Shown piece after piece: positions 25,704 to 34,046 of a stretch of DNA of 64,000 nucleotides (its first letter is position 1; the number at the start of each line of letters is the position of its first letter). The notes below the pieces were generated by a model. The model searched no databases. It had not been told where the DNA came from and saw only the letters and a list, made by a program, of their open reading frames with translations. Source of the stretch: Paenibacillus sp. (GTDB taxonomy: Bacteria; Bacillota; Bacilli; Paenibacillales; YIM-B00363); contig NZ_JAPSKE010000003.1 in the NCBI RefSeq assembly GCF_031177825.1, forward strand, positions 186,001 to 250,000, read 5' to 3'. Both the position numbers and the translations under genes were made by a program.

Positions 25704-25942
25704 AGGTCAAAGTCTGCTGCAAAAACTTGAAGCGCTGCGACGGGAAATCGGCGGTGAAGGCGCTGAAGGGCGAATTCCCCGAGGTGAAGTGGAAGAAGAA
25801 AGACTGCCTCGGCCGCTGCGGCGCCTGCAAGAAAGGCGCGATCGCGGAGGTCGGCAAGGGCGAAGCGTTCCTCTGCAAGAAGGACCCCGACACGTTGTAC
25901 GCCGAGCTGAAGAAGCTGTTGGTCTCGACGAAAACCGGATAG
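25700..25942 (+). CDS. Cys-rich small protein, (2Fe-2S) ferredoxin-like / DUF1450-like
   Basis: 80 aa; ATG at 25700 chosen for the ATGA overlap with the FTR1 gene, preceded by GTGAAGGTGAG. Seven cysteines: C6, C7, C13, C36, C40, C43 and C59, in VCCKNLKRC and DCLGRCGACKKG. The layout is that of thioredoxin-like [2Fe-2S] ferredoxins and DUF1450 proteins. Tight coupling to an iron permease suggests a cytoplasmic iron or Fe-S acceptor, reductant or sensor; this is an inference from context. A clear terminator follows. Confidence 0.8.
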   Translation: MKVKVCCKNLKRCDGKSAVKALKGEFPEVKWKKKDCLGRCGACKKGAIAEVGKGEAFLCKKDPDTLYAELKKLLVSTKTG

Positions 25943-25952
25943 TTTCGGAAAA

Positions 25953-25987
25953 AACGCGGTCGCCGCTATGGCGATCGCGTTCTTTTT
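25953..25987 (+). terminator. Terminator of the FTR1 operon
   Basis: AACGCGGTCGCC-GCTAT-GGCGATCGCGTT followed by CTTTTT. Confidence 0.85.
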
Positions 25988-26011
25988 GCCGTTTCTCAAC
26001 AGGAACGCCGC

Positions 26012-26370
26012 CGGCGACCCGCTCCGGGTCAGGAGGCGGCATACGATGCGCGCAGGTGACCCGGATCGGGTCGGGGCGAACGATCGGAGCGTACGCGGAC
26101 CCGAAGCGGGTCAGGAAGCGGCATACGATGCGCGCAGGTGACCCGGAACGGGTCGGGGCGAACGATCGGAGCGTACGCGGACCCGAAGCGGGTCAGGAGG
26201 CGGCATACGATGCGCGCAGGTGACCCGGAACGGGTCGGGGCGAACGATCGGAGCGTACGCGGGCCCGAAGCGGGTCAGGAAGCGGCATGCGATGCGCGCA
26301 GGTGACCCGGATCGGGTCTGGGCGAACGATCGGAGCGTACGCGGACCCGAAGCGGGTCAGGAGGCGGCGG
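26012..26370. repeat. 82-bp tandem hairpin repeat array (four units plus a partial unit)
   Basis: Near-identical units begin at 26050, 26132, 26214 and 26296 (period exactly 82 bp), preceded by a partial unit. Each unit carries two short hairpins of the form GACCCG-NNN-CGGGTC (one with GAT/GAA, one with AAG as loop) plus GCGAACGATCGGAGCGTACGC. 82 is not a multiple of 3, and stops interrupt coding, so it is not a protein repeat. The rest of the gap (25988-26462) shows nothing else. Confidence 0.9.
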
Positions 26371-26462
26371 TACGAAACAGCGACGGTTCCCTGGCGGCAG
26401 GGAGAAGGAGTTTAATAAACGTCGAGTACGTTGGTCCATAGACAAACTAAGAAAAGATTTGT

Positions 26463-26520
26463 TTGACCGAAATCGACTAATCCATTACAATAACGTTTGC
26501 TCCAGTGCAAACATTATTGT
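26463..26520 (+). promoter_or_regulatory. Promoter and 14-bp-arm operator of the MFS gene
   Basis: TTGACC, 17-bp spacer, TACAAT (26486-26491). Overlapping the -10 and start is ACAATAACGTTTGC-N6-GCAAACATTATTGT (26487-26520), arms matching at 13 of 14 positions. This is the layout of a TetR/MarR-type repressor site on a drug efflux gene. Confidence 0.75.
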
Positions 26521-26531
26521 GAGGTGTTTAT

Positions 26532-27740
26532 ATGTTTTCGAATCGTTACGTGAATACGATCCTTCTGTCGAGGGTGCTGCTGCAGCTCGGCATATGGATC
26601 CGCAACTTCGCGATATTGCTCTACGTCATGGACGTCACGAATAACGACCCGACCTATGTCTCGCTCATCTCGGTGGCGGAGTTCGGGCCGATCTTCTTGT
26701 TCGCGCTTATCGGCGGCACGTTCGCCGATCGTTGGCGGCCGAAGCGGACGATGGTGGGGTGCGACCTGCTGTCCGCCGCGTCGGTCGTGATCGTCCTGGC
26801 CGCGCTTGCGTCCGGCGTATGGCAGGCCATCCTGCTCGGCACGTTCGTCTCGGCGAGCTTGTCGCAATTTTCTCAGCCTTCCGCCATGAAAATTTTCAAA
26901 ACCCAGGTGCCGCCGGAACGACTGCCCGGGGTGATGGCGCTGTTCCAATCGATGGTGGGCATCTTCACGGTCGCCGGTCCGGCGCTCGGCACGGTCGTCT
27001 ACCAGCAGTACGGCATCGAGACGGCGCTCGCGCTGACGACGATCTTATTCCTGGGCTCCGGCCTCGTACTGACGCGCCTTCCGCGCGACGCGGCATCGCC
27101 CGGCCGCCCGTCGTCCGCCGGAAGTATCCGGCAGGAACTCGCGGCGGGCCTCAAGTACGTGCGCAGCCGCCGGGAGCTGACGACGCTCGTCGCGGTGTTC
27201 GCGGTATCGGGCTTGGCCGCAGGGCTTACCCAACCGCTTATGGCGTTCGTTCCGATCGACAATCTAGGCTTAGACAAGACGTTCTTGCAGTGGCTGCTCA
27301 TGGCGAACGGCATCGCGATGCTCCTCGGCGGCGCGATCCTGATGAGCGTCGCGAAGAAGTTCCCCCCTCAGCTGCTGCTGACGTTCGGCTTAACGCTCGG
27401 CGCGCTGTGCACGGCCGGCACGGGCTTCTCCGTCTCCGTCGGCTTGACGCTCGCCTTGCAGGCGTGCGCCGGGTTCGGCGCTCCGTTCATCCACGCGAGC
27501 GTGCAGACGCTCCTGATGCGGTACGCGGAGGCGGGCTTCGTCGGCCGAGTCAGCGGCGTCGTGTCGCCGGTCTTTTCCGGCATGATGGTCGTCGGCATGG
27601 GCATCGCGGGACCGCTCAAGACCGCGACGACGCTGCCGACGGCGTTCGCCGCGGGCGGCGCGCTGTTCTTGGTCGGCGCGGCGCTGCTGCTGCCGCTCCT
27701 CCGCGCCGGCCGCCGCCCCGGAGCCGCCGCGCAGGCATAA
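26532..27740 (+). CDS. MFS transporter (drug/metabolite efflux type)
   Basis: 402 aa, about 12 transmembrane helices. MFS motif A variant GGTFADRWRPKRTM follows helix 2, and FVPIDNLGLDK and the C-terminal half match MFS_3-like exporters. GAGGTG precedes the ATG. The very strong palindromic operator over its promoter suggests induction by its substrate through a repressor encoded elsewhere. Direction and substrate are not deducible. Confidence 0.88.
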   Translation: MFSNRYVNTILLSRVLLQLGIWIRNFAILLYVMDVTNNDPTYVSLISVAEFGPIFLFALIGGTFADRWRPKRTMVGCDLLSAASVVIVLAALASGVWQAILLGTFVSASLSQFSQPSAMKIFKTQVPPERLPGVMALFQSMVGIFTVAGPALGTVVYQQYGIETALALTTILFLGSGLVLTRLPRDAASPGRPSSAGSIRQELAAGLKYVRSRRELTTLVAVFAVSGLAAGLTQPLMAFVPIDNLGLDKTFLQWLLMANGIAMLLGGAILMSVAKKFPPQLLLTFGLTLGALCTAGTGFSVSVGLTLALQACAGFGAPFIHASVQTLLMRYAEAGFVGRVSGVVSPVFSGMMVVGMGIAGPLKTATTLPTAFAAGGALFLVGAALLLPLLRAGRRPGAAAQA

Positions 27741-27750
27741 CCACGGCGTT

Positions 27751-27778
27751 TTGCTAGGGGGCGGCGGTCTGGTACAAT
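27751..27778 (+). promoter_or_regulatory. Probable promoter of the radical SAM gene
   Basis: TTGCTA, 16-bp spacer, TACAAT, 44 bp before the ATG at 27822. Confidence 0.45.
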
Positions 27779-27821
27779 GGTAGCGAGTCTGTCATGCGAA
27801 AGGAACGAAACCTTTTCCCCA

Positions 27822-29600
27822 ATGAAAACGGTCTTAGCTACCCTGAATGCGAAGTACATTCATATGTCACTTGCCCTGCGGTATTTGAAAGCTTATAGCG
27901 AGAAGGAGTTCGACATCGAGCTCGCGGAATATACGATCAAGGATCCGGCCATGAACGTGGTGACCGATTTGTTTCGGCGCGCCCCCGACGTGGTCGGGTT
28001 TTCGTGTTATATCTGGAATATCGAAGAGACGATCGGCATTATCCGGATGCTGAAGAAGATTCGTCCCGACGTGCGCGTCGTGCTCGGCGGGCCCGAGGTG
28101 TCTTACGACACGGAATATTGGATGGAGCGGTTGCCGGAGGTCGACTTCATCGTCATGGGCGAAGGCGAGGAGACGCTGCACCATCTGCTGACGGAGCTGC
28201 GGGACGGGACGGAGAAGTTCCACTTCGTGTTCGGCATCGCCTATCGCGGGCGGGACGGGGCGGTCGTCTTGAATCCGGGACGGCCGAAGGCGTCTTTGGA
28301 CGACTTGCCGTCGCCGCATTATTTCGCGGACGACGTACCGCAGCTGCCGACGCGGGTCGTGTACTTCGAGACGTCGCGCGGCTGCCCGTTTTCGTGCCAG
28401 TTCTGCTTGTCGTCGATCGAGGTCGGCGTGCGGTACTTCGACATCGAGCGGACGAAGCGGGATTTGCTGCATTTGATCCGGTCGGGGGCGAAGCTGATCA
28501 AGTTCGTCGACCGGACGTTCAATATTAAGCGCGATTACGCGTTGGACATTTTCCAATTCCTGATCGACAACCACGGCGGGTCATGCGTGTTCCAATTCGA
28601 GATTACGGCGGACATTATGCGGCCGGAGGTCATCGCCTTCCTGAGCGAGCATGCGCCCCCGGGCGTGTTCCGCTTCGAGATCGGCGTGCAGTCGACGAAC
28701 GAGGAGACGAACGAAATCATTCAGCGCCGGCAGAACTTCGTCAAGCTGTCGCGCACGGTGACGATGATTAAGGAGAGCGGCAAGATCGACCAGCACTTGG
28801 ATTTGATCGCGGGACTGCCGGAGGAAAATTACGAGTCGTTCCGGAAGACGTTCAACGACGTGTTCGCGCTGGGGCCGGAGGAGCTGCAACTCGGTTTCTT
28901 GAAAATGCTCCGCGGCACCGGCGTCCGCGCCCGCGCCGCCGATTACGGCTACGTCTATATGGATCATGCGCCGTACGAGATTCTCGGCAACGACGTATTG
29001 CCGTTCGCCGATATCGTGCGCATCAAGCAGGCCGAGGACGTGCTCGAAAAATATTGGAACGCGCATCGAACGGACGCGTCCGTGCGGTATTTGATCGACG
29101 AGGCGTTCCCGTCGGCGTGGGACTTCTTCCAAGGCTTCGGCGCGTATTGGGAGTCTCGGGGTTGGGAGCGTATCGGGCATCAGCTCGAGGATCTGTTCTC
29201 GCGTCTGCGCGAGTTCGTCGCGATGGAGGCGGCCGCCGCGCTGCCCGTGGCGGAGGGACTGATGAAGCTGGACTTCTTCCGTCAGCACAAGTACCGCCCG
29301 CGCAAGCTGTGGTGGGACATGGCGTTGTCGCCGGACGAGCATGCGTCCTGGATGCGACGGCTGATCGAGCGGCCGGAGGACGCCGGCGAGGCGTTCGCCG
29401 CGCTGCGATTGTCGGAGCGCGAGCTGCATAAGCAGGTCATGATCGACCGGGTGCCGTTCGATCTGGCCGCGTATCTCGCGGACGGCCTCGTGCGGGTCGG
29501 CCCGGGAACCGAATCGCTGCTGATCGCGCGGTTCTCCGCCGAAGCCGAACGCCGCGCAGAAATATATGCTCTCCCGCTGTCCGCAGCCGCCGTTATGTAA
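27822..29600 (+). CDS. B12-binding radical SAM protein, DUF4080 type
   Basis: 592 aa. ATG at 27822 preferred to the in-frame 27777, which lies inside the -10 box. N-terminal B12-binding-like Rossmann domain (about 1-150), then a radical SAM core with the [4Fe-4S] motif CPFSCQFC (C188, C192, C195), and a C-terminal DUF4080 domain (about 370-592, with LDFFRQHKYRPRKLWW). The family is widespread in Firmicutes; members are proposed methyltransferases or tRNA/cofactor modifiers but the substrate is unknown. Monocistronic: its own promoter and a terminator that overlaps the stop codon. Confidence 0.9.
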   Translation: MKTVLATLNAKYIHMSLALRYLKAYSEKEFDIELAEYTIKDPAMNVVTDLFRRAPDVVGFSCYIWNIEETIGIIRMLKKIRPDVRVVLGGPEVSYDTEYWMERLPEVDFIVMGEGEETLHHLLTELRDGTEKFHFVFGIAYRGRDGAVVLNPGRPKASLDDLPSPHYFADDVPQLPTRVVYFETSRGCPFSCQFCLSSIEVGVRYFDIERTKRDLLHLIRSGAKLIKFVDRTFNIKRDYALDIFQFLIDNHGGSCVFQFEITADIMRPEVIAFLSEHAPPGVFRFEIGVQSTNEETNEIIQRRQNFVKLSRTVTMIKESGKIDQHLDLIAGLPEENYESFRKTFNDVFALGPEELQLGFLKMLRGTGVRARAADYGYVYMDHAPYEILGNDVLPFADIVRIKQAEDVLEKYWNAHRTDASVRYLIDEAFPSAWDFFQGFGAYWESRGWERIGHQLEDLFSRLREFVAMEAAAALPVAEGLMKLDFFRQHKYRPRKLWWDMALSPDEHASWMRRLIERPEDAGEAFAALRLSERELHKQVMIDRVPFDLAAYLADGLVRVGPGTESLLIARFSAEAERRAEIYALPLSAAAVM

Positions 29601-29612
29601 CGGCGGTTTTTT
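29587..29612 (+). terminator. Terminator overlapping the radical SAM stop codon
   Basis: CCGCCGTTA-TG-TAACGGCGG followed by TTTTTT; the TAA stop is the first triplet of the right arm. Confidence 0.85.
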
Positions 29613-29735
29613 CGCGCTTTTCAACGCTGCGCCAATTTCTTATCGTCAGGCGAATCCGCGCTATGGTAACATCGACATCATTACGCGACCTCCTCGCGGA
29701 GGCGCCGCCGAAGGAAAAAAGGAGGGACGGGGAGT

Positions 29736-31301
29736 ATGAAGGTCATCATTATCGAGGATGAGGCGGATATCTTATGCGGAATGAAAGAGGCCGTCTCCCA
29801 ATTGGGCGACCGGATCGAGCTCGTCTTTGCGGTGACGCAGGCGGAGGCGGCGTTAGAGCTGATCGAGCTGCACCGGCCGGAGATCGTCGTCACGGACATC
29901 GTATTACCCCAGATGACCGGTCTGGATTTGATGGAGCAAATTTCGGCGAAAGACTATCATCCTAAGATCATTGTCGTCAGCGGATACAGCAATTTTACGT
30001 ATGCGCAGCGCAGCATGAAGTTGGGGGCCATCGATTACATGCTGAAGCCGTTCGCCCGGGAGGAATTTATTCAGAAAATCGGCAGCGTTGTGGAGATGGT
30101 TCTGGAGGAGAAGGAAATCGGGAAGGCGCTGCAGTACGCCGACTCGAACGCCATGCTGGGGACGAAGGCGCTGCGCGACAAATATCTTCTGGGGCTGTGC
30201 ATGAATCCGGTACCGCTCCATGAGCACACCGTTCACCGGTTGAAGTTTTTCGATCTGGAATGGCTGGCGGGAGGCGCCTTCTCCGTCATTGCGTTGGACC
30301 GGGCGGAAGACGACAAGCGCCCGCTTCCGGAGAAGGAGAAGGACCTGCAGCTCTTTGCCATCGGCAACATCGTGGAGGATTTGTTAGGCGACTATTCGCC
30401 TTCCGTCGTGTTCCGCAATGTTCGAAACCAGTGGATTATCGTCACGGGCTGCGAAGATCTATTAGCCATGACCGAAGCGATCGGCTCCAATCTCATCGCG
30501 TACCAACGTCTGAAGGTCAGCATCGGGGTCAGCTTGCGGATGAATTCCTTCCAAGCCGTAGCCAAGGCTTACGAGCAAGCCGTACAAGCCCTAAGGCTCT
30601 CTCATCTGGATAAACAAGGGCAGCGCGTATTTTATTCGGAGATCGAAGCGTTGGGGCTGGGGGAGCGTCCGCAGAACGACTACGATCAAATCGCGGAATA
30701 TATTTATTTGGACCAAGGCGAACGCATACGCGCGGCGGTGACCGCGGTGGTGAACGGCTTCGTCGTGGCGGCCGGAGCAAATCAACGACAAGAGCTGACG
30801 CAGCGATGCATCGAATGGATCGTGCACGTCCATTCCTTGCTCGCCGACAAGCTGAAGATTGCGTTGAAGCAAATTTCGATCCAGCTCTGGGTCGATCTGG
30901 ACGCATGCGAATCTATCGAGGCGCTCAGAGCGCACATGATCGGTTACTTCGGGCAGTTGACCGAGCAGATCGCCGCCGCGCCCATGAATCCGATCATCGT
31001 GAAGGCGCTTCAACGCATCCAATCGGGATATTCGCAAAACATCACGCTACAGAGCATCGCCTCCGAGCTGGCTACGCATCCCGTATGGTTAAGTCAACTG
31101 TTCAAACGGGAAACGAAGCAAACCTTCTCGGATTACTTGACGGGGATTCGAATGGAGGAGGCCAAGCGGCTTTTGCGCGAGTCGAACCTGAAAGTATACG
31201 AAATCTCCGAGGCCGTCGGCTATACGGATTTGCAGCATTTCGGACAACTCTTCAAGAAGCGCGTAGGGCAAACGCCGAAGGAGTTTCGAGCCGGGAAATG
31301 A
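29736..31301 (+). CDS. AraC-type response regulator (YesN-like), copy 1
   Basis: 521 aa. N-terminal receiver domain with acidic pocket EDE at 7-9, phospho-acceptor D54 (VVTDIVLP) and the switch Ser in VVSGYSNF; Lys in YMLKPF. A variable linker (about 130-415) leads to a C-terminal AraC HTH pair (about 425-521, with LATHPVWLSQLFKRET and GYTDLQHFGQLFKK). It should activate the downstream permease, lipoprotein and oxidoreductase genes when phosphorylated by the kinase whose start overlaps its stop (ATGA). GGGACGGGGAG precedes the ATG. Confidence 0.93.
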   Translation: MKVIIIEDEADILCGMKEAVSQLGDRIELVFAVTQAEAALELIELHRPEIVVTDIVLPQMTGLDLMEQISAKDYHPKIIVVSGYSNFTYAQRSMKLGAIDYMLKPFAREEFIQKIGSVVEMVLEEKEIGKALQYADSNAMLGTKALRDKYLLGLCMNPVPLHEHTVHRLKFFDLEWLAGGAFSVIALDRAEDDKRPLPEKEKDLQLFAIGNIVEDLLGDYSPSVVFRNVRNQWIIVTGCEDLLAMTEAIGSNLIAYQRLKVSIGVSLRMNSFQAVAKAYEQAVQALRLSHLDKQGQRVFYSEIEALGLGERPQNDYDQIAEYIYLDQGERIRAAVTAVVNGFVVAAGANQRQELTQRCIEWIVHVHSLLADKLKIALKQISIQLWVDLDACESIEALRAHMIGYFGQLTEQIAAAPMNPIIVKALQRIQSGYSQNITLQSIASELATHPVWLSQLFKRETKQTFSDYLTGIRMEEAKRLLRESNLKVYEISEAVGYTDLQHFGQLFKKRVGQTPKEFRAGK

Positions 31302-33052
31302 GAAAAGGACGATTTCTCCTCGATTCTACGTTGTTCCGCAAACTCTTCCTGCTTTTAATCGTCACGTTCTACATTCCGTTGGTTATCGTCGGGTATTGGA
31401 CCTTTAGCCTATCCAGCGGACAAATCGAAACCATGTCGGCCTCGTTCCTAGCCGACAATCTGAGTTATAACGAGAATCGAATTCAGGAAATATTCGAAGA
31501 AGTCGAACAGCACTCCGTGCAAATCTACACTTCCGAGAAGCTTCAGGAATTGCTGCTTTCGACGAAGTCGGGCGGGGTGGAAGACTTCGAATACATCGGC
31601 GAGATCGGACCGATCCTCTATGAACTATCGAATGTAAACGGATATTATGTAAGCGTCTACCCTGCGGACGCCGAAAGATTTCGGAATTATGACCTGCTGA
31701 AGGCGAATTCGCCGTCGGCGGACAACGGATGGATGGAGAGAGCCTTGACCTACGAAGGTTCGGGGTTTTGGCTGAACGAAACCCGCACCGTCTTTTCGGA
31801 GCTTCGGTCCGATTTCTATTTCATTCGTCCGATTCGATCGTTGAACCTTCCCTTCGACGTGATCGGGGTGATGTCGATTCGGGTACCGAGCCGGCAAATC
31901 GCGGATCGCATTCTCGTCCTGGATCGTTATCCGAACCATCAGGTCAGTCTGTTCGACAGTCAAAACAACGACCTGTTACACCCGGATCGGGCTGAGGCGG
32001 ACCAGGTCGATTGGACGGAGGATATCTTGTCGTCGGGACGGAAGGAGTTTCGGGTCGTGACGGGCGGAGATGAAGCGTATTACGCGGCTTCGATCGGGAT
32101 CGGGAATAACGATTGGAAGATGACCGCGACGATCCCGCTGTCGGACGTCAGGGGACCGATTCACCAGCTCAGGCAGTCGATCTGGATCATCGTGGCAGGC
32201 AGCTTGCTATTGATCGGCGTCCTCCTCGTTTTCATCACAAACAGCTTTACCGTACCGATTCGGGTTCTGGTGGGCCATATGAAGAAATTAAATCTCGGGA
32301 TCTTGGAGTATTGTCAGTCGTTCGTCACCCGAAGGGATGAGATCGGGCAGCTTGTAGCCGGCTACAACGGGATGATTCGAGGCATGCAGGAGCTGTTGGA
32401 GCAGACCAAGGCGTCGGAAGGCATGAAGCGGAGGTTGGAAATCCAGATGCTCATGCACCAAATCAACCCTCACCTGCTTTACAACACGTTGGACTCCATT
32501 AAGTGGAAGGCGGAGGTCGCCGGAGAACGTTCGATCGCGGAAATGGCGACCCTGCTGGCGAACCTGCTGCGCTTCAGCCTGAACGACGGCGATGAAATTA
32601 CGACCGTGGAGCGCGAGGTCGAACAGGTGAAGTGTTATTTGACTATCGAGCAGCTTCGGAATAACGGGGGCTTCCATTCGATGTTTCATGTGCAGCCCGA
32701 CCTCTGGAGCTTACCGTACATGAAGCTTTCCATTCAGCCGATCGTGGAAAATTGCGTAAAGCACGGCATGAAGAAGATGGAGCGCGGGCAAGGGAAAATC
32801 ATGATCTCGATGTATTCGGAAGACGGCGACGTCTACTGCCGCGTGGAGGACAACGGTCCCGGCTGCAGCGACGACGAGCTGGAGGCGTTGCGGCGGATGG
32901 ACGTCGATCCTTCCGTCCGGCAGCTGGGCGGAATCGGCTTAAGCAATGTATCCAAGCGATTGAAGGCGCACTTCGGTCCCGAGTACGGGCTTGCCTTTGA
33001 ACGGAACGAAAGCGGCGGTCTCCGCGTAACGATCCGCCAACCGATACAGTAA
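31298..33052 (+). CDS. Sensor histidine kinase (YesM-like), copy 1
   Basis: 584 aa; ATG 31298 forms ATGA with the regulator stop. Transmembrane helices at about 15-37 and 295-317 enclose an extracytoplasmic sensor of about 255 residues (dCache-like by length and position). Then HAMP, and the His_kinase motif MHQINPHLLYNTLDS with H392. The HATPase has the N-box IQPIVENCVKHG and G-box VEDNGPG. It senses an outside ligand, likely via the solute-binding protein or sugar itself, and phosphorylates the regulator upstream. Confidence 0.93.
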   Translation: MRKGRFLLDSTLFRKLFLLLIVTFYIPLVIVGYWTFSLSSGQIETMSASFLADNLSYNENRIQEIFEEVEQHSVQIYTSEKLQELLLSTKSGGVEDFEYIGEIGPILYELSNVNGYYVSVYPADAERFRNYDLLKANSPSADNGWMERALTYEGSGFWLNETRTVFSELRSDFYFIRPIRSLNLPFDVIGVMSIRVPSRQIADRILVLDRYPNHQVSLFDSQNNDLLHPDRAEADQVDWTEDILSSGRKEFRVVTGGDEAYYAASIGIGNNDWKMTATIPLSDVRGPIHQLRQSIWIIVAGSLLLIGVLLVFITNSFTVPIRVLVGHMKKLNLGILEYCQSFVTRRDEIGQLVAGYNGMIRGMQELLEQTKASEGMKRRLEIQMLMHQINPHLLYNTLDSIKWKAEVAGERSIAEMATLLANLLRFSLNDGDEITTVEREVEQVKCYLTIEQLRNNGGFHSMFHVQPDLWSLPYMKLSIQPIVENCVKHGMKKMERGQGKIMISMYSEDGDVYCRVEDNGPGCSDDELEALRRMDVDPSVRQLGGIGLSNVSKRLKAHFGPEYGLAFERNESGGLRVTIRQPIQ

Positions 33053-33137
33053 CATTCCCCTATGTTTCCGATATGGATACCCTGTTCAACGACGGCGTTG
33101 GGCGGGGTATTCTTTACTCATAGGGAGGTTACGCGCG

Positions 33138-34046
33138 ATGACTCGACGATTCCGGCTGATGTGGAACTACCGCTATTTGTACCTCATGCTGCTGCCCGGT
33201 CTTGTGTATTATGCGATTTACAAATATGCGCCGATGTACGGTACGCTGATCGCTTTCAAGGATTTCAATATGATGCTGGGCATTATCGACAGCCCTTGGG
33301 CCGATCCTTGGTATAAGCACTTTAAGTATTTTTACGATTCGCCGTATTTCGAAAGCATTCTAATGAATACGCTTCTCATTTCCGTTTACAAGATGGTGTG
33401 GGGCATCGCCCCGGGGATTCTCTTCGCCATCCTGTTGAACGAGGTCCGCAATCAGGCCTTCAAGCGGGTCGTGCAGACGATCACGTATTTGCCTCACTTC
33501 CTGTCCTGGGTCATTATTTACGGCATCTTGCTCATCTTCTTGTCGGAGTCGACGGGGCTGGTCAATGCATGGCTGAAGGACAACGGGGGGCAAGCGATTC
33601 CGTTCCTCACGTCCACCGACTGGTTCCGGAGTCTGTTGGTCGGTTCGGAAATCTGGAAGGAGTTCGGCTGGAACGCGATCATTTACTTAGCCGCCATCGC
33701 GGGAATCGATCCTTCGTTGTACGAAGCGGCGCGCGTCGACGGCGCCGGCCGGCTGCGCAACATCTGGCACATCACGCTGCCGGGCATTCGGAACGTGATT
33801 ATCCTGCTGCTGATCATTAAGCTGGGACACATCTTGGAGGCCGGATTCGATCAGATCTATATCATGTATAACGTACAAGTGTACGCCGTCGCGGACATTC
33901 TCGATACGTACGTGTTCCGGACCGGGATCGAGCAGTTGAATTTCAGCTTGGCCGCATCCATCGGATTGTTTAAATCGGTGATCGGGCTCGGCTTGGTGCT
34001 CGTCGCCAACAAGATCGCGCAGAGATGGGGAGAGGGCATATGGTAA
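33138..34046 (+). CDS. Sugar ABC transporter permease, LplB-like
   Basis: 302 aa, six transmembrane helices; GGGAGG before the ATG. Start YLMLLPGLVYYAIYKYAPMYG and the EAA loop EAARVDGAGRLRNIWHITLP are typical of LplB/YtcP permeases of CUT1 carbohydrate importers. Pairs with the next permease; no ATPase gene is present, so a shared MsmK/MsmX-type ATPase is expected. Confidence 0.93.
   Translation: MTRRFRLMWNYRYLYLMLLPGLVYYAIYKYAPMYGTLIAFKDFNMMLGIIDSPWADPWYKHFKYFYDSPYFESILMNTLLISVYKMVWGIAPGILFAILLNEVRNQAFKRVVQTITYLPHFLSWVIIYGILLIFLSESTGLVNAWLKDNGGQAIPFLTSTDWFRSLLVGSEIWKEFGWNAIIYLAAIAGIDPSLYEAARVDGAGRLRNIWHITLPGIRNVIILLLIIKLGHILEAGFDQIYIMYNVQVYAVADILDTYVFRTGIEQLNFSLAASIGLFKSVIGLGLVLVANKIAQRWGEGIW

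Noticed and set aside
26012..26370. CRISPR array
   Set aside because: Units are contiguous 82-bp tandem repeats with no variable spacers; no cas genes.
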